A stretch of DNA of 64,000 nucleotides from Pyrocephalus nanus (taxonomy: Eukaryota; Chordata; Aves; Passeriformes; Tyrannidae): NCBI GenBank assembly GCA_038380795.1, contig CM076267.1, positions 10,213,501-10,277,500 of the forward strand, read 5' to 3'. Shown here in pieces: positions 52,201-62,295 of this stretch; position 1 is the first letter of the stretch; the number at the start of each line of letters is the position of its first letter. A model generated the notes under the pieces. That model was given only the letters and a program-made list of their open reading frames with translations. It was not told where the DNA came from and did no database searches. The translations under genes were made by a program, and so were the position numbers.

Positions 52201-53802
52201 CATTCATTTGGAGACACAGCTAAAAATATATTTGTGAAGATGCATCCTCAGTCCTACCCAAGCTGTAGACTGGGGAATCCAGACTTTGGAGCAGCATCCA
52301 CAATAGCTCCACAGATCCAGAGAGGATAAGGATCAGGCAGTCTGGGCTGAGACAACTCCACTTCTGCATCTCCCATTACTTGTTCCACATTGGCACACGG
52401 TAAAGGTCTCATCCATTCTCCATGGGATTGTGGAAGAGCTTTCCATTGACATTTGACAATATTCCCATTACAAAGCAGACTGCAAAGCACAGCAGTTGTT
52501 TTCCTGTTTCTAATGACATCCATGAAGAGGATGGCATAAGCCACTTCCAAACTGTAATAATTTCTGAGAGTCAAGAGGATGTAACACATACTGGAATTAC
52601 TGATGAGGAACACAAGCATCCATAGTGGAACAGTCTCTGCAAAAACCGTAGGAAAGAGATCACCTAAAAGAAAAGTTAGGATTGGCTGAGCCACTGCACA
52701 TTCCACTGACGGCTGCTGACAGCTTCAGGAGGAACCACACACGGCTGGTGCCAGCTCTGCTGCCAGCGCAGCGCTCCCACAAAACGTCTGCTAATTTTAG
52801 CTTTTCTGAATTACTGCTCACATTAACACAAACCTGCCTTCTCCAAGGAATTCTCCCAGTCACTGCTGCCTGGATCTCTCGGAGAACTGTGGAGCCACAG
52901 CTCTGATGGTTAAAAGGCCCACAATGAACAGGCAGCAGTTTTACATCAGCACTAGCATGACAAAGGCCAGGGAGGGTCGGACACTGAGGTGTGCTGCAGA
53001 GACTCACAGACCACTTGTCAGAGAGCCACTGACAAAGAGGATGGAGAAAATGAGGCTCTGCCTAAAATTTATAGCAGGCTGTGGTGCCCGCCAGCTCCCT
53101 CACCAGTGAGTGGGTGCAGAATATATCCTAGCGTACAAGTTTCTGCCTTTTCTCCATCACCTCAGATCCTTCTTCCAGGCAGTAAATGCCAGTACAACCA
53201 GCATGCAAAAGCCATTTAGGACAGGAACAATGCTGATCTAATCCCCAGTCCAAGGGCCTGGACAGAGCTCAAAAAGCAGAGTGTGCAGCACAGCTCTACA
53301 TGAGACAGCTCAGGGGATGGGATTGGGCTCCAGACCCTGCCAGTGCCACCGGTTGTCACTTGGTCATGGTGGCTCCTGTATCCTCACAGCGCAGCTGCAC
53401 ATGGTGAGGGCGGTTGTTCTACTTTTTGCTCCAGATTTGGAGAAATCCAAGCAGAATCCTTCTCAGCATGAACCCCCTGTTGGAAACGCAGTCAGGCGCT
53501 ACCTACAACATTGCTAACAGAGATACAGCAACACAGGGAGCAGTTGCACAGGACAGGCAATCACATCCTGTGTGAGAGCCAGAGAGCAGCACCCTCAGCC
53601 CATGCTGAGTTGCTGAGCAGCATCTGAGGCTACCCTGAGAAGACAGCTGAGGTTTACTCAGGATCCTGGCAAAGCTCAGACCCTTGAGACAGACTCCTTA
53701 GCACAGCCCATCAACCCCTCAAGAAGGCTCAGCTGATGTTGCTGCACCAAATCACCACCCCTCGAGGAGGTACCTATTTCCAGGTCAGCACTGTCCACCC
53801 CG

Positions 53803-53815
53803 CCCCCCCCCCCCC
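53803..53815. repeat. C13 homopolymer
   Basis: Thirteen C follow CCCCG (53798-53802), giving a G13-C-G4 run on the KALRN sense strand that could form a G-quadruplex. Exact length may be unreliable in sequencing. Confidence 0.85.
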
Positions 53816-55768
53816 ATGGGAGAAGCACTGCCACAGGCATCTCTGACTTTTCTCAGAGGGTTTTAAGAGCCATCCAATCCCTCCTCTCACAGTAAGAAAG
53901 AAAGAAGCCAGGTGTGGAGGTGCTGCAGAGCTACAGCTGAGCAGCAGCTGCCTGTTGGCTGCTTTCTCTGCAGAGGACATGGGAAGATGGGGCTGCAGAG
54001 AAGGACTCTGCTCACGGTCATCCCTCTGGCTGCTCTGAACTTGTAGTCTGAATGCACTGCCTGTGGCGAGGAGAAACACCCCACAGCTGGGAAGGTGGGG
54101 CTGAAGTGAAAAGGCCAGACCAGTAAAACCAAAAGCCACTGGACCTGAACTGGGTAGAGACACTTGCTTTTGCAGTGACCTTTGTTTCATTGGATGTGTG
54201 TCTCCTCAAGCCCTTTTCCCTGGCTCCACTGAAAAAGGCATGACTGGGCTGGAAAACAGCCCAGTGCCAAGAAAAGGAACTTCTCTTCCAGACCTGTGAT
54301 TTTTCTTAGTATGTTAAACTTGGCCTGTAGGGCTACCTCCGCAATCCTAAATCTACAAATCATTAACCCACTGAATTTTTGTTGGAGATGGCAGATGAAT
54401 CATAAAGATATGATATATGACTTTGAAATCTCAGCATGAGTCTGCATGGTTGGCAGTAACAGAAAGCTGAGCTCCCTCCCCTACACTGCAAAATAGAACA
54501 ATTGCCTTGGAAATAATTCAGACATAATAAATGAGGGATTCCTTCATATTAACTGTTTTCAACTGCAGATTTATAGTCTAAAATTAAGCAGATGTTGAGT
54601 GTTGAATAGAATGCTTAAAAACACAATGACAAGTTGAAATCCCAGTTTCTCTGCATGTGGCAATCAGCAATTTCCATTATTTATTGGAATACAAGTAAAA
54701 TATAATGAAATGGAGCAATCTATATTTAAGAACGTAGAAATGTTGTAGAATTTAGTGTGAAGAAACACACTGAATTCAGATTTTCAGGTCTTCCAAAGTG
54801 GTGCAAAAAATTTTGTATCCAAGACAGACAACTTGCAAAAAGATTTGCAAAGTAATTTCTAGTCCCTTTGAGTAATTTACTTCAAATAAGGATTTGAGTC
54901 TTGAAATAACATCAACCTTTATTTTATTTATGTATTTGAGTTCCCGAACTAATGTTCTGAAACAGGGCAATCAAATCTTCATGAGGTTGTTTCAATATTA
55001 ACATTGAGTTACTCTCACTTGCTTCTATTTCAAAAGAGAGATATGATTCTGTTAGACCCATCTTGATGATGGTTAATAGAAATGAGGTTCTGAGCCCAGT
55101 TTACTTTGCCCTTTATTAGTCTTCAGAAGAAAAAGGCTACATGAGCTGTGCAGTTCACAGCACATTAACAGCAAATCTCACGTTATTTTTGTTGCTCATC
55201 ACAAAACCAGGCTGAAAACACTTGCACTGTTATCGTGCTGGAAGGCAGAGCAGGGCTCAGCAGCCAACCAAGCTGGAACCACTCAGGGCACCCCCAGCTC
55301 CCACAGAGGACAGAGGAAAAGAAGACATCTGCTTTAGGTCCAGAGCTGTGCAAGATCGGACCTTTCACCATCCCAAAAAACAGCAACAGGCAAGGAAAGC
55401 AGGAAGCAATGTGGAAATCAATATTGAAGCCTCTCCCCCCCTTACCTGAGGTTTGGGTTGATTAAAAAAAACTATTCCAGGGATTAAAAATAAACATAGG
55501 AAATTAAAATTGTGTTTAAAAAACCCCACATCTTTATACAAAACTGTCACAAGAGCTGGAAAGACTGTTTTCACCCTTCTTTTGAAAGACAGGAGTGACA
55601 AGATCTGGGTCCCTCCCAGTATGCCTTCTAACAGGGTCTCTAAGATGGGGATGCTACAGAAACCTGCTTCAGTTCTTCAACCTATTGATTTTAATGCCTT
55701 TATTTCTGTCCCATTTGCAATGTATGTGTGGCTGTAGACACTGCAGAATGTCAACATCTATTATAGTC

Positions 55769-55786
55769 ACTGTTATATATAACAGT
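55769..55786. repeat. Perfect 18-bp palindrome
   Basis: ACTGTTATATATAACAGT is its own reverse complement. The centre is alternating AT, so cruciform or slippage origin is plausible. Confidence 0.85.
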
Positions 55787-56639
55787 ATATATTTACATAT
55801 AATGCCTCCACAAGTTGTTACCACATCTGGAAGGAAGTCAGAGATCCTCTTCTGAAGACCTGATCTCCAACAAGTGAACGTGTAACAGTCCTGAGGTGCT
55901 CAGTAAGGTGACACAGGAAGCCAAGCAGAGCAGTGTGGTCAGAAGCCCTTTATTAGGACAACCCAAGACCACCATTATTTCAACACAAGTCCCCCAGTCC
56001 ATAACAGATGGTGATAATAACATAACTTACCAGTACCACACACAGTAGGGGCTGGATTTGAACTGGCTATTGGAGGGCAGAAGGCTCTTAAAATCCCCAG
56101 CACTCATGTCAGTTATATATTCCTAATGAGTCTCTTGCTCCAAAATACTTTACAATTATTTGTTAAATTATATCTGAAGAAAATACTAAACCTCCATTAG
56201 GCTCAGCAGTTGCACTTCATTTTTTTACTGCGGTATTTTGATACAAGTACATGGTGGAATAATTATCGATGGCACCAGATATTTAGTTACTAAAATTAGT
56301 ATGAATTCCCTGGTGTTATTTTTTAAATAGATGGTTATTTTTGTAGATCTACAATAGCCTCTGGAAAAAAAAAAAGTCCTCAAAAACTCCTTTTGTGCTA
56401 AGATCACATAAACCCTAGAGCTCTGCTTTCTGTTAATTCCTATCAATCAACAAAATGAGTTTCACACTACTCCTGGCCAGAAGAGCTAATATACACAGTA
56501 CCACGGGTCACCAGAGAAGAGCTTAAAATAAATCCAAGAGTGGGTGAATATTGCTACATTTTACCATCCCCTGTATTGTTTCTTTTGATTTTACAAAGCC
56601 CCAGTCACAGAACTAATTATTAGAGGCACTTCAGTCGCT

Positions 56640-57440
56640 TTACAGATCCGAGCACCTTCCATCAAACTCGGGCAGCTCTGAGGAACTGTTCAAACACACG
56701 GGGCTGGCCCTTGGAAACACTTTGCTGCTTTTATGAGCCCTGGATGTCCCCCAGAACAGGGAAATATTTGGGCAGGTTTTTGAACAGAGGACAAATAAAA
56801 AGTAGATATCTTTAAAAACACAGGCCTCGGAGGCATCTCGGGTTTCCCCCTCTGCAGAGAGCACAGAGATTGCTTATCTTGGCTCCAGAACAGATGGATG
56901 TGTTCAGCCGGAAGATTCACTGTAGCTGACAAAGAACATTTCCTTCATCGGATTGCTTCTCCGTGCGAGGAGATAACTCAGGCTAATAATATTCTGTCTC
57001 CTTTTTATCCTCCTATAGCCCACGCATAACTTAATTCTTAATTCCGAAGGGCTCGCAGAGGAGATTGGCCTGGTGTTAGTTTCATTTCCACACACATAAA
57101 TCAAAGCTCAGTCTACTGGAATAGATGGCACTGCACTGGTGTTAAAATATAAAATCCTCAGCAAGGCCAGAAGATTCCCCCTCATCTCCCTGATCATAAA
57201 CACCATGTTATCCTACGTTCAGTCACGCCCTCCAAATTTCTAAACATCGCATCCATTTAAATTTGCATATAAATAGGAGCTATCCCGATTCACAAGAAAT
57301 AGAGCTTTGCCTACCCAGAAAGCATCAGTGCAAATGTAAACCAAGCAGAAAATGGCAGAGTGGTACAAACTTGGCACCCGTGGCAATTACCTTTACATCT
57401 AATGAATAGAGCCTTCGTTCCTTAGTAACTAATTATAGTG
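56640..57440. promoter_or_regulatory. Candidate regulatory block with octamer and TATA-like box
   Basis: About twenty CpGs lie in 800 bp of intron that is elsewhere CpG-poor. At 57261-57276 an octamer ATTTGCAT overlaps TATAAATAG on the plus strand. GATA-type CTTATC and an E-box CAGATG occur near 56874-56897. It could be an enhancer or an antisense promoter. No transcript is evident. Confidence 0.3.
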
Positions 57441-58344
57441 GAACTGTTTGGAGAAAAGGACCTCGTGATTTGCCTGAAAGAGCCAACGCAGGGCACCAAA
57501 CCGGGACCGCATCGGTTCACAACGTCAGATACCCACTCACCACCTTCTCCTGGCACCCAAGACTGCAGGAGGAGGCTTTTGAACCTTCCAGGAGCCCTAA
57601 GTCACCCCAGGCACTGTGGACTGAAAGGTTGCCATTTTGGGAAAGGAACAAGCTGTGTTCCTGGGTCTTCACCCCCACACAGTAATCCTCAACCACACAG
57701 GGAACCCCGCTGCCTGCAGGCACCTGCCTGACTGTGACCCCCAGCTGCATGAAAGCCCTCACTATTCAGCTCTGACTCAAGCACACACAGCCGCTTTCAG
57801 AAAACCTTCATTATTATTCCGATTTTGAAGAAGGAACTGCAGAAAGCTGAATCAGAAACTTTCAAAAGTGCTCGCAAGACCCTGGTTTCACTTACCCTAA
57901 TCTATCATCACATTTCATCACCAAATTCATACCTGCTCAAAGCTCCCAGTGCTGTGCCACCTCTGCCCCTCCATTAAGATATAAACCAAGGGTTAAGTGA
58001 CAGATTGTATCAACCTGGATAGCAATCTGTCTCACTCAGAAACCAATGCACCGGGAATAAAGAAAGAATTATTATCCCGGTGTCAATATGATGAATTACA
58101 GTCTCTTTTTACTAAAAAAGAATTTCTAGTTTTTCAGCTAGCACAGAAAACTCTTCCCCTTTTAGCACTCAATATCAGAGCAGTTTCTCCTGACATCCTG
58201 TTCAGAGGCTCTGCTAATGAAATTATTCATTTTGGTAGATGGCTGATGCAGTTAGCCACTATAGCACTCATCTTGGAATAAACATGAGCTGAGAGCCAAT
58301 CACAGGAATGCCAACTGCTCCTTCCATATATTTGTTTCCAAAAA

Positions 58345-58403
58345 GTAATAAGTTTGAAATAATAAGTAATTAAGTTTGAAATTTAAAATAATAAGTTTGA
58401 AAG
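58345..58403. repeat. Minisatellite, three copies of aataagtttgaaa
   Basis: The motif AATAAGTTTGAAA occurs at 58347, in modified form (AATTAAGTTTGAAA) at about 58368, and again near 58389, with AT-rich spacers. It is a simple local expansion. Confidence 0.8.
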
Positions 58404-58802
58404 CTCTGCTGATTGCCCTTGTTAAAGTGAACAAAATGTTTAGGGAAAATGAGTTTTCAGGGTTTCCTTACACCACACAGGTTACATAAATCCCATGTGC
58501 CAGACCCATGAAGTTTGTGGTCACATTTCCCCTCCTACAGCAGAAAGTTCACACCTGTGGCACCAGACAAAGCAGGACTGGGAGAAGCCAAGAGACATCA
58601 CCTCCTGATCTAGCATACCCTTTTCATAACATTTATACCCGTGCCAGAGGTTTGCCTATAGAGTAATGGAAGGATTTAAGAAGAAATTAGGTAACTTATG
58701 AATCTGTTAGAAATCTTTTGCTTATAACAAGCCTAAGCATCACTTGCTTCAGTGTAACACTTCTGTTTGTCTTAGCCCTGCGAATCGTCACAATGTGCTT
58801 CC

Positions 58803-58915
58803 ACAGACCCTACTCACTCTCCAGGCTGAACAAACTCTACCCTTTCAATCCTTCCCTGACAGGCTACTCTTCCAGGACCCACTGATCACTCCTGCTACTT
58901 TCTGCTCCACACCCT
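58803..58915 (-). mobile_element. Degraded CR1-type LINE fragment
   Basis: On the plus strand the segment around 58816-58890 reads like the reverse complement of the CR1 3' region: CTCTCCAGGCTGAACAA (58816-58832), then a diverged version of the 'ctctcagcctttcctcatagga...ctccaggccc...tgatcatc' stretch. So the element is oriented on the minus strand. It is strongly diverged and truncated at both ends; the borders given are where resemblance fades by eye. CR1 is the dominant LINE of birds and other sauropsids, which supports the host assignment. No coding capacity remains. Confidence 0.72.
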
Positions 58916-60654
58916 GCAATGTGCAATACCCCAAGAAGGAGACAGTGCTCTAGATAATGTCTCCAGAGGTCCAATCTGCAAGGACCCTTTGGAAGCCTAT
59001 GGAAGCGTTTCATGTGTCCCTCACTGCTGGCACATTTTCCAGATAGGTGGTTGTATCACAGAGGAAGGAATGTTCTCTGGTCCTCCAAGGGCTTCACACA
59101 TCAGGGCAGGACAAGGCTTTGCAGTGGGGACTGGTGGGGGTAAAGCTTTTTTAGTGTTTCCAGAAAGACAGGCAGCCAGGTCTTGTATTGGCTCCTTCAG
59201 CATGCACCTCTGACCCCAGTGTCTGCATCATCAGAGAAAAATCACTGCTGCACTGATCCAGAGCGAGGCAACTGAAAGCAGCAAAGACTGAGCTACAATC
59301 GATTTAGTTGTGTGAGAGTGGGGAGCAGAAGGGATGTATCTTGCTATTGCTGCCACCTCCATGAGGGAAAAGCAATTAATAAAAAAGGTTGACATGTTAG
59401 AAGGTCATTTTTGCTCTGCAATTGCTTGCAACCTCAAGCAATGCCATATCTTCATACTTGTGACCATGCAAAAAATTATAAAGATGTAATGAGCACTTTC
59501 ATTACTGCAGCAGCTGGAGCGGGATTGCCAAGCCCTGGGATATGCACTCCTAGGGAATGACCTACTGCTCTCCCAGCCCCACAGCATGTCCATAATCTCT
59601 CTCACAGTATGGTTCAAAACAGAGCTGGCTAGAGGACAAACGGGGAGTGGTGGGAAGAAAAGCAAACAGATTCAGAGATTCGACCTATTACCAAAACCTT
59701 GAAGACCAAAAGTTCAACACAGCAAAAAGTTCATCACCAGAGGACTTATGACATCCAGGGAACAAGCACTGACAGATCTGATACACACAGCTGCTTTTGC
59801 CAGTCACTCTCTGCAGTCGAGTGATGAGTCTCCAGAGAGCCCTTACCCCTCCTCTCCCATACCAAACATGACCTTTGTTCTCTGTACACTGCATGTGTGA
59901 GCTGAGACCCTTACCCCTTGACTTCCAGAGGCAGCCAACACCTTTGCCTTTCATGTCCTAACTTCTTACTCTTAGCAAAAACACGGCACTGTTTAACAGG
60001 GGGTTTAAAAGAGAAGTTGCTCCTGGGTGGCACAGGGTGTGTTATTGCAACCCTGAGCGTCCCTTCTCAGCCCCTCACCTGCCTGGGGATAACAATCACC
60101 TCAACAGCCAGGGCAGTGGTTACTGGGCAAGGATATCTGGCAAGCTTAAAACCAGGAAAAGGAAGCTGGATGAGGGCTTACACAGCCTCGTACCCTCTGA
60201 GGCTGGATCAGAAATACCTGCCTGGGCACTGAGCCCTATAAGCCGTCTCCCAAAGCCAGCAAAGACAAACATGCTCTGGCAACACACCTTTCCTCCAGCA
60301 TCCCTGGGAAAAGGATGGGGATCTGCCTATTGGAGGAGAGCCACAGGGACTAATGTGGAGAAAGGTGCTGGTTTACATTCAGAACAATTTAAAATGGCTT
60401 TATTTGAAAGCTGCCCCTTAAGTCCACCTATGTTCCCTCTCCAGCCTGGAGAAATCTCTGGGAAGTGCTGGAGCAGGAAAATCTGCCTCCTTGTAGAGGC
60501 ACATTATCCTCCCCAGCAACTCCAGTCCCCTTCCCCAGCTCTCCTGAACCTCCCACAGGGTATTAAAAAGCAACAAGAAGACAGCAGGCTCTCTCCAGCT
60601 TGCTATATTTAACTGCAGACCTCTGAGAACTCTCCTCCTTTGCAACCCTCTAAA

Positions 60655-60785
60655 ACAGTTGCACAGAAAGGCGGGGAACGAGAGCTGCTCGTCGCTGCTG
60701 TGAGGAGCCTGCAGCCCGGGTTTGCTCACACTGCCTCCGCTGTGGGGCTCCTGCACTGCCACGTGTGCGATAAAAACCACCGGGG
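60655..60785. promoter_or_regulatory. Small CpG cluster beside exon A
   Basis: Nine CpGs fall between 60671 and 60782, including a canonical E-box CACGTG at 60760-60765. The cluster starts about 155 bp inside the intron after exon A. Kalirin uses alternative promoters in this part of the gene, but this cluster is downstream of exon A, so a promoter here would skip that exon. Nothing in the sequence shows a start site. Confidence 0.25.
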
Positions 60786-60938
60786 TGTACACAGGAGGAG
60801 GAAGGGAACACTTTTGTCCCTCCACCCCAAGAACTCAAGGTACTAAATGTTAATACTTGGAAATCAGCAACTGCCAAGAACAAGTTCCCCACCCACCCAT
60901 CCACCCTGAGCTTTGAAGTGTTTTCTTTCTAGCTTTAC

Positions 60939-61053
60939 CTTGGCACGCTGGCCAAATAAGTCACAAGTTTCCGAAGGTCTTCCTGCCTTATTCTGTCATG
61001 ATTGCTGCGGGCTGGGAAGGTCAAGACAGGACCACCTCGTTTATCACGGCCAC
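60939..61053 (-). CDS. KALRN: KALRN exon A: N-terminal half of Sec14/CRAL-TRIO domain
   Basis: This 115-nt exon carries 2 nt of a split glycine codon, 37 full codons, and 2 nt (AG) of a serine codon completed by the next exon. The translation starts GRDKRGGPVLTFPARSN and continues through RQEDLRKLVTYLASVP, nearly identical to kalirin residues 49-86 as I recall them. The acceptor is a T-rich tract ending TTTCCACAG at 61054, and the donor is CCAAG|GTAAAG at 60939/60938. It forms the early part of the Sec14-like lipid-binding fold. The exon is too short and has no ATG in frame at its start, so it was found by protein match rather than as an open frame. The next exon upstream, coding the first ~48 residues, is not seen between 61054 and 64000. 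Boundaries are confident because phases agree on both sides. Confidence 0.96.
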
Positions 61054-61242
61054 CTGTGGAAAATAAAGGATTGTTAGAAAATCAGGCAGGAAGCACATGT
61101 CAAAAAAACTATGTGCACCGAATTGATAAACATAAATTACAGCACATTCAAGAGTCTACGCACTCTTTGTAGCTTTCAGGCTTGCCTAATTGAGGAAGAC
61201 AGACTTGAGTTTGCTGGAGCTCCAAAGGGGAAGATATAGATT

Positions 61243-61261
61243 AAAAAAAAAAAAAAAAAAA
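61243..61261. repeat. A19 homopolymer
   Basis: Run of 19 A about 190 bp upstream of exon A in transcription order (T19 in the transcript). Confidence 0.95.
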
Positions 61262-62277
61262 GCCCACACTAGGAAAATTGCTACTAGCAGTTCTTCTTTC
61301 ACCTAATCCCATCAAATCTAATATATCTGCCAATCCAAGCAGGCAACATTAATGAAATCCTACTGTGGGGGATAGTTTTAGACTGGTCAACATCGGGAAA
61401 GTGAAAGCATTTTTCACTGTTGCTCAGTGTGTTGCACAGTTCATTGCAGGATAGTTCACAACGTCCTGCCAGGTTGAAGAGATGTATCCCAGTAATGTTT
61501 ATACAATACAGCATTATAATCTATCAGGTAATTCATTAAAATTGAAACTTTGATTAAAAGTTCATGCCTCCTATGCTTTCTACCTAGAAAGCTGTTGGCA
61601 ATCAGAATAATTTTTTTAGTTTGTTTGTTTTGTTTTTTGGGTTTTTTTTCCCTGGAGCTTTCCTGTCTTAAAATCCACTCCCTTTAAACTGCCAGTGTTT
61701 GGCACTCAGTCTTTTACAGCAATTGTCTAAAGGCTGAGCCATAAAGGAATGACTCTACTCTGAACTATACAATCACAAGTACAGACATGAATACAGTCTA
61801 TTCAACAGCACCTTATTTTATTCTCTCCTGTGACTAAAGTTTAAGAAGCTTGAAACTGAAGTCTAATGCCTCATTCAATGTTTAGTTCTTTCTTCATATA
61901 TTATCTCAGGAATTTTTCCAGGAATTGTGTGTTGTTAGATCCATATTTGCACTGTTATCTAGGAAAAAGCCTCAGTAAAACTACAGCTCAAAAAGCTACC
62001 TTGGAACTGCAAGGGCCTCACAAACAAGCTGTAAAAATGCAGATGAGTTTGCACTTAACGTGTAATCCCTTTACCAGAAATATCACTTCTGAGAAAGGAA
62101 AATCACGTGCCTCTCTGAGCTAATTTACTTGCCCAACAAGAAGAAAAAGCTACCCAAGGACATGCACATCTCCAGCACCGATCCATGCTGCACTCCCCCA
62201 CGCAGAACTCAGGACACCTGAAGTCTGTGCTACTGGAACATTCTTGTCACTATTTAGACATTTTCTTAAAATACAGA

Positions 62278-62295
62278 TTTTTTTTTTTTTTTTTT
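62278..62295. repeat. T18 homopolymer
   Basis: Run of 18 T in the intron upstream of exon A. Confidence 0.95.

Larger units (their letters stand above)
34504..60938 (-). other. KALRN: KALRN intron between exons A and B (26.4 kb)
   Basis: This is the largest intron in the window. It holds a CpG cluster next to exon A (60655-60785), a CR1 remnant (58803-58915), a small minisatellite (58345-58403) and a CpG-retaining block (56640-57440). Two candidate splice motifs lie at about 56.0 and 55.4 kb. Further items are a C13 run (53803-53815), an old tandem duplication (48600-49235), perfect inverted repeats (47592-47612, 55769-55786), a candidate conserved block (45360-46020) and a second (38690-38995). 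T/A runs (42799-42870, 43355-43369, 35611-35627) and a dispersed duplicate pair (34815-34920, 36245-36345) complete the list. The stretch 52250-54200 is GC-richer with overlapping chance frames on both strands; no gene is recognised there. Confidence 0.93.

Noticed and set aside
52254..52706. 150-codon minus-strand open frame with hydrophobic segments
   Set aside because: No recognisable domain and no coherent membrane-protein pattern. It sits in a GC-richer patch where several overlapping frames occur on both strands, so it looks like chance.
58948..58972. ctctagataatgtctccaga followed by ggtcc, resembling a CR1 3' end in plus orientation
   Set aside because: It is too short and in the opposite orientation to the neighbouring CR1 fragment; the match may be chance.
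60037..60612. 191-codon open frame on the plus strand, the longest in the window
   Set aside because: It matches no family I recognise, lies antisense in a KALRN intron, overlaps another long frame on the opposite strand, and a frame of this length is expected about once by chance in 64 kb of this composition.
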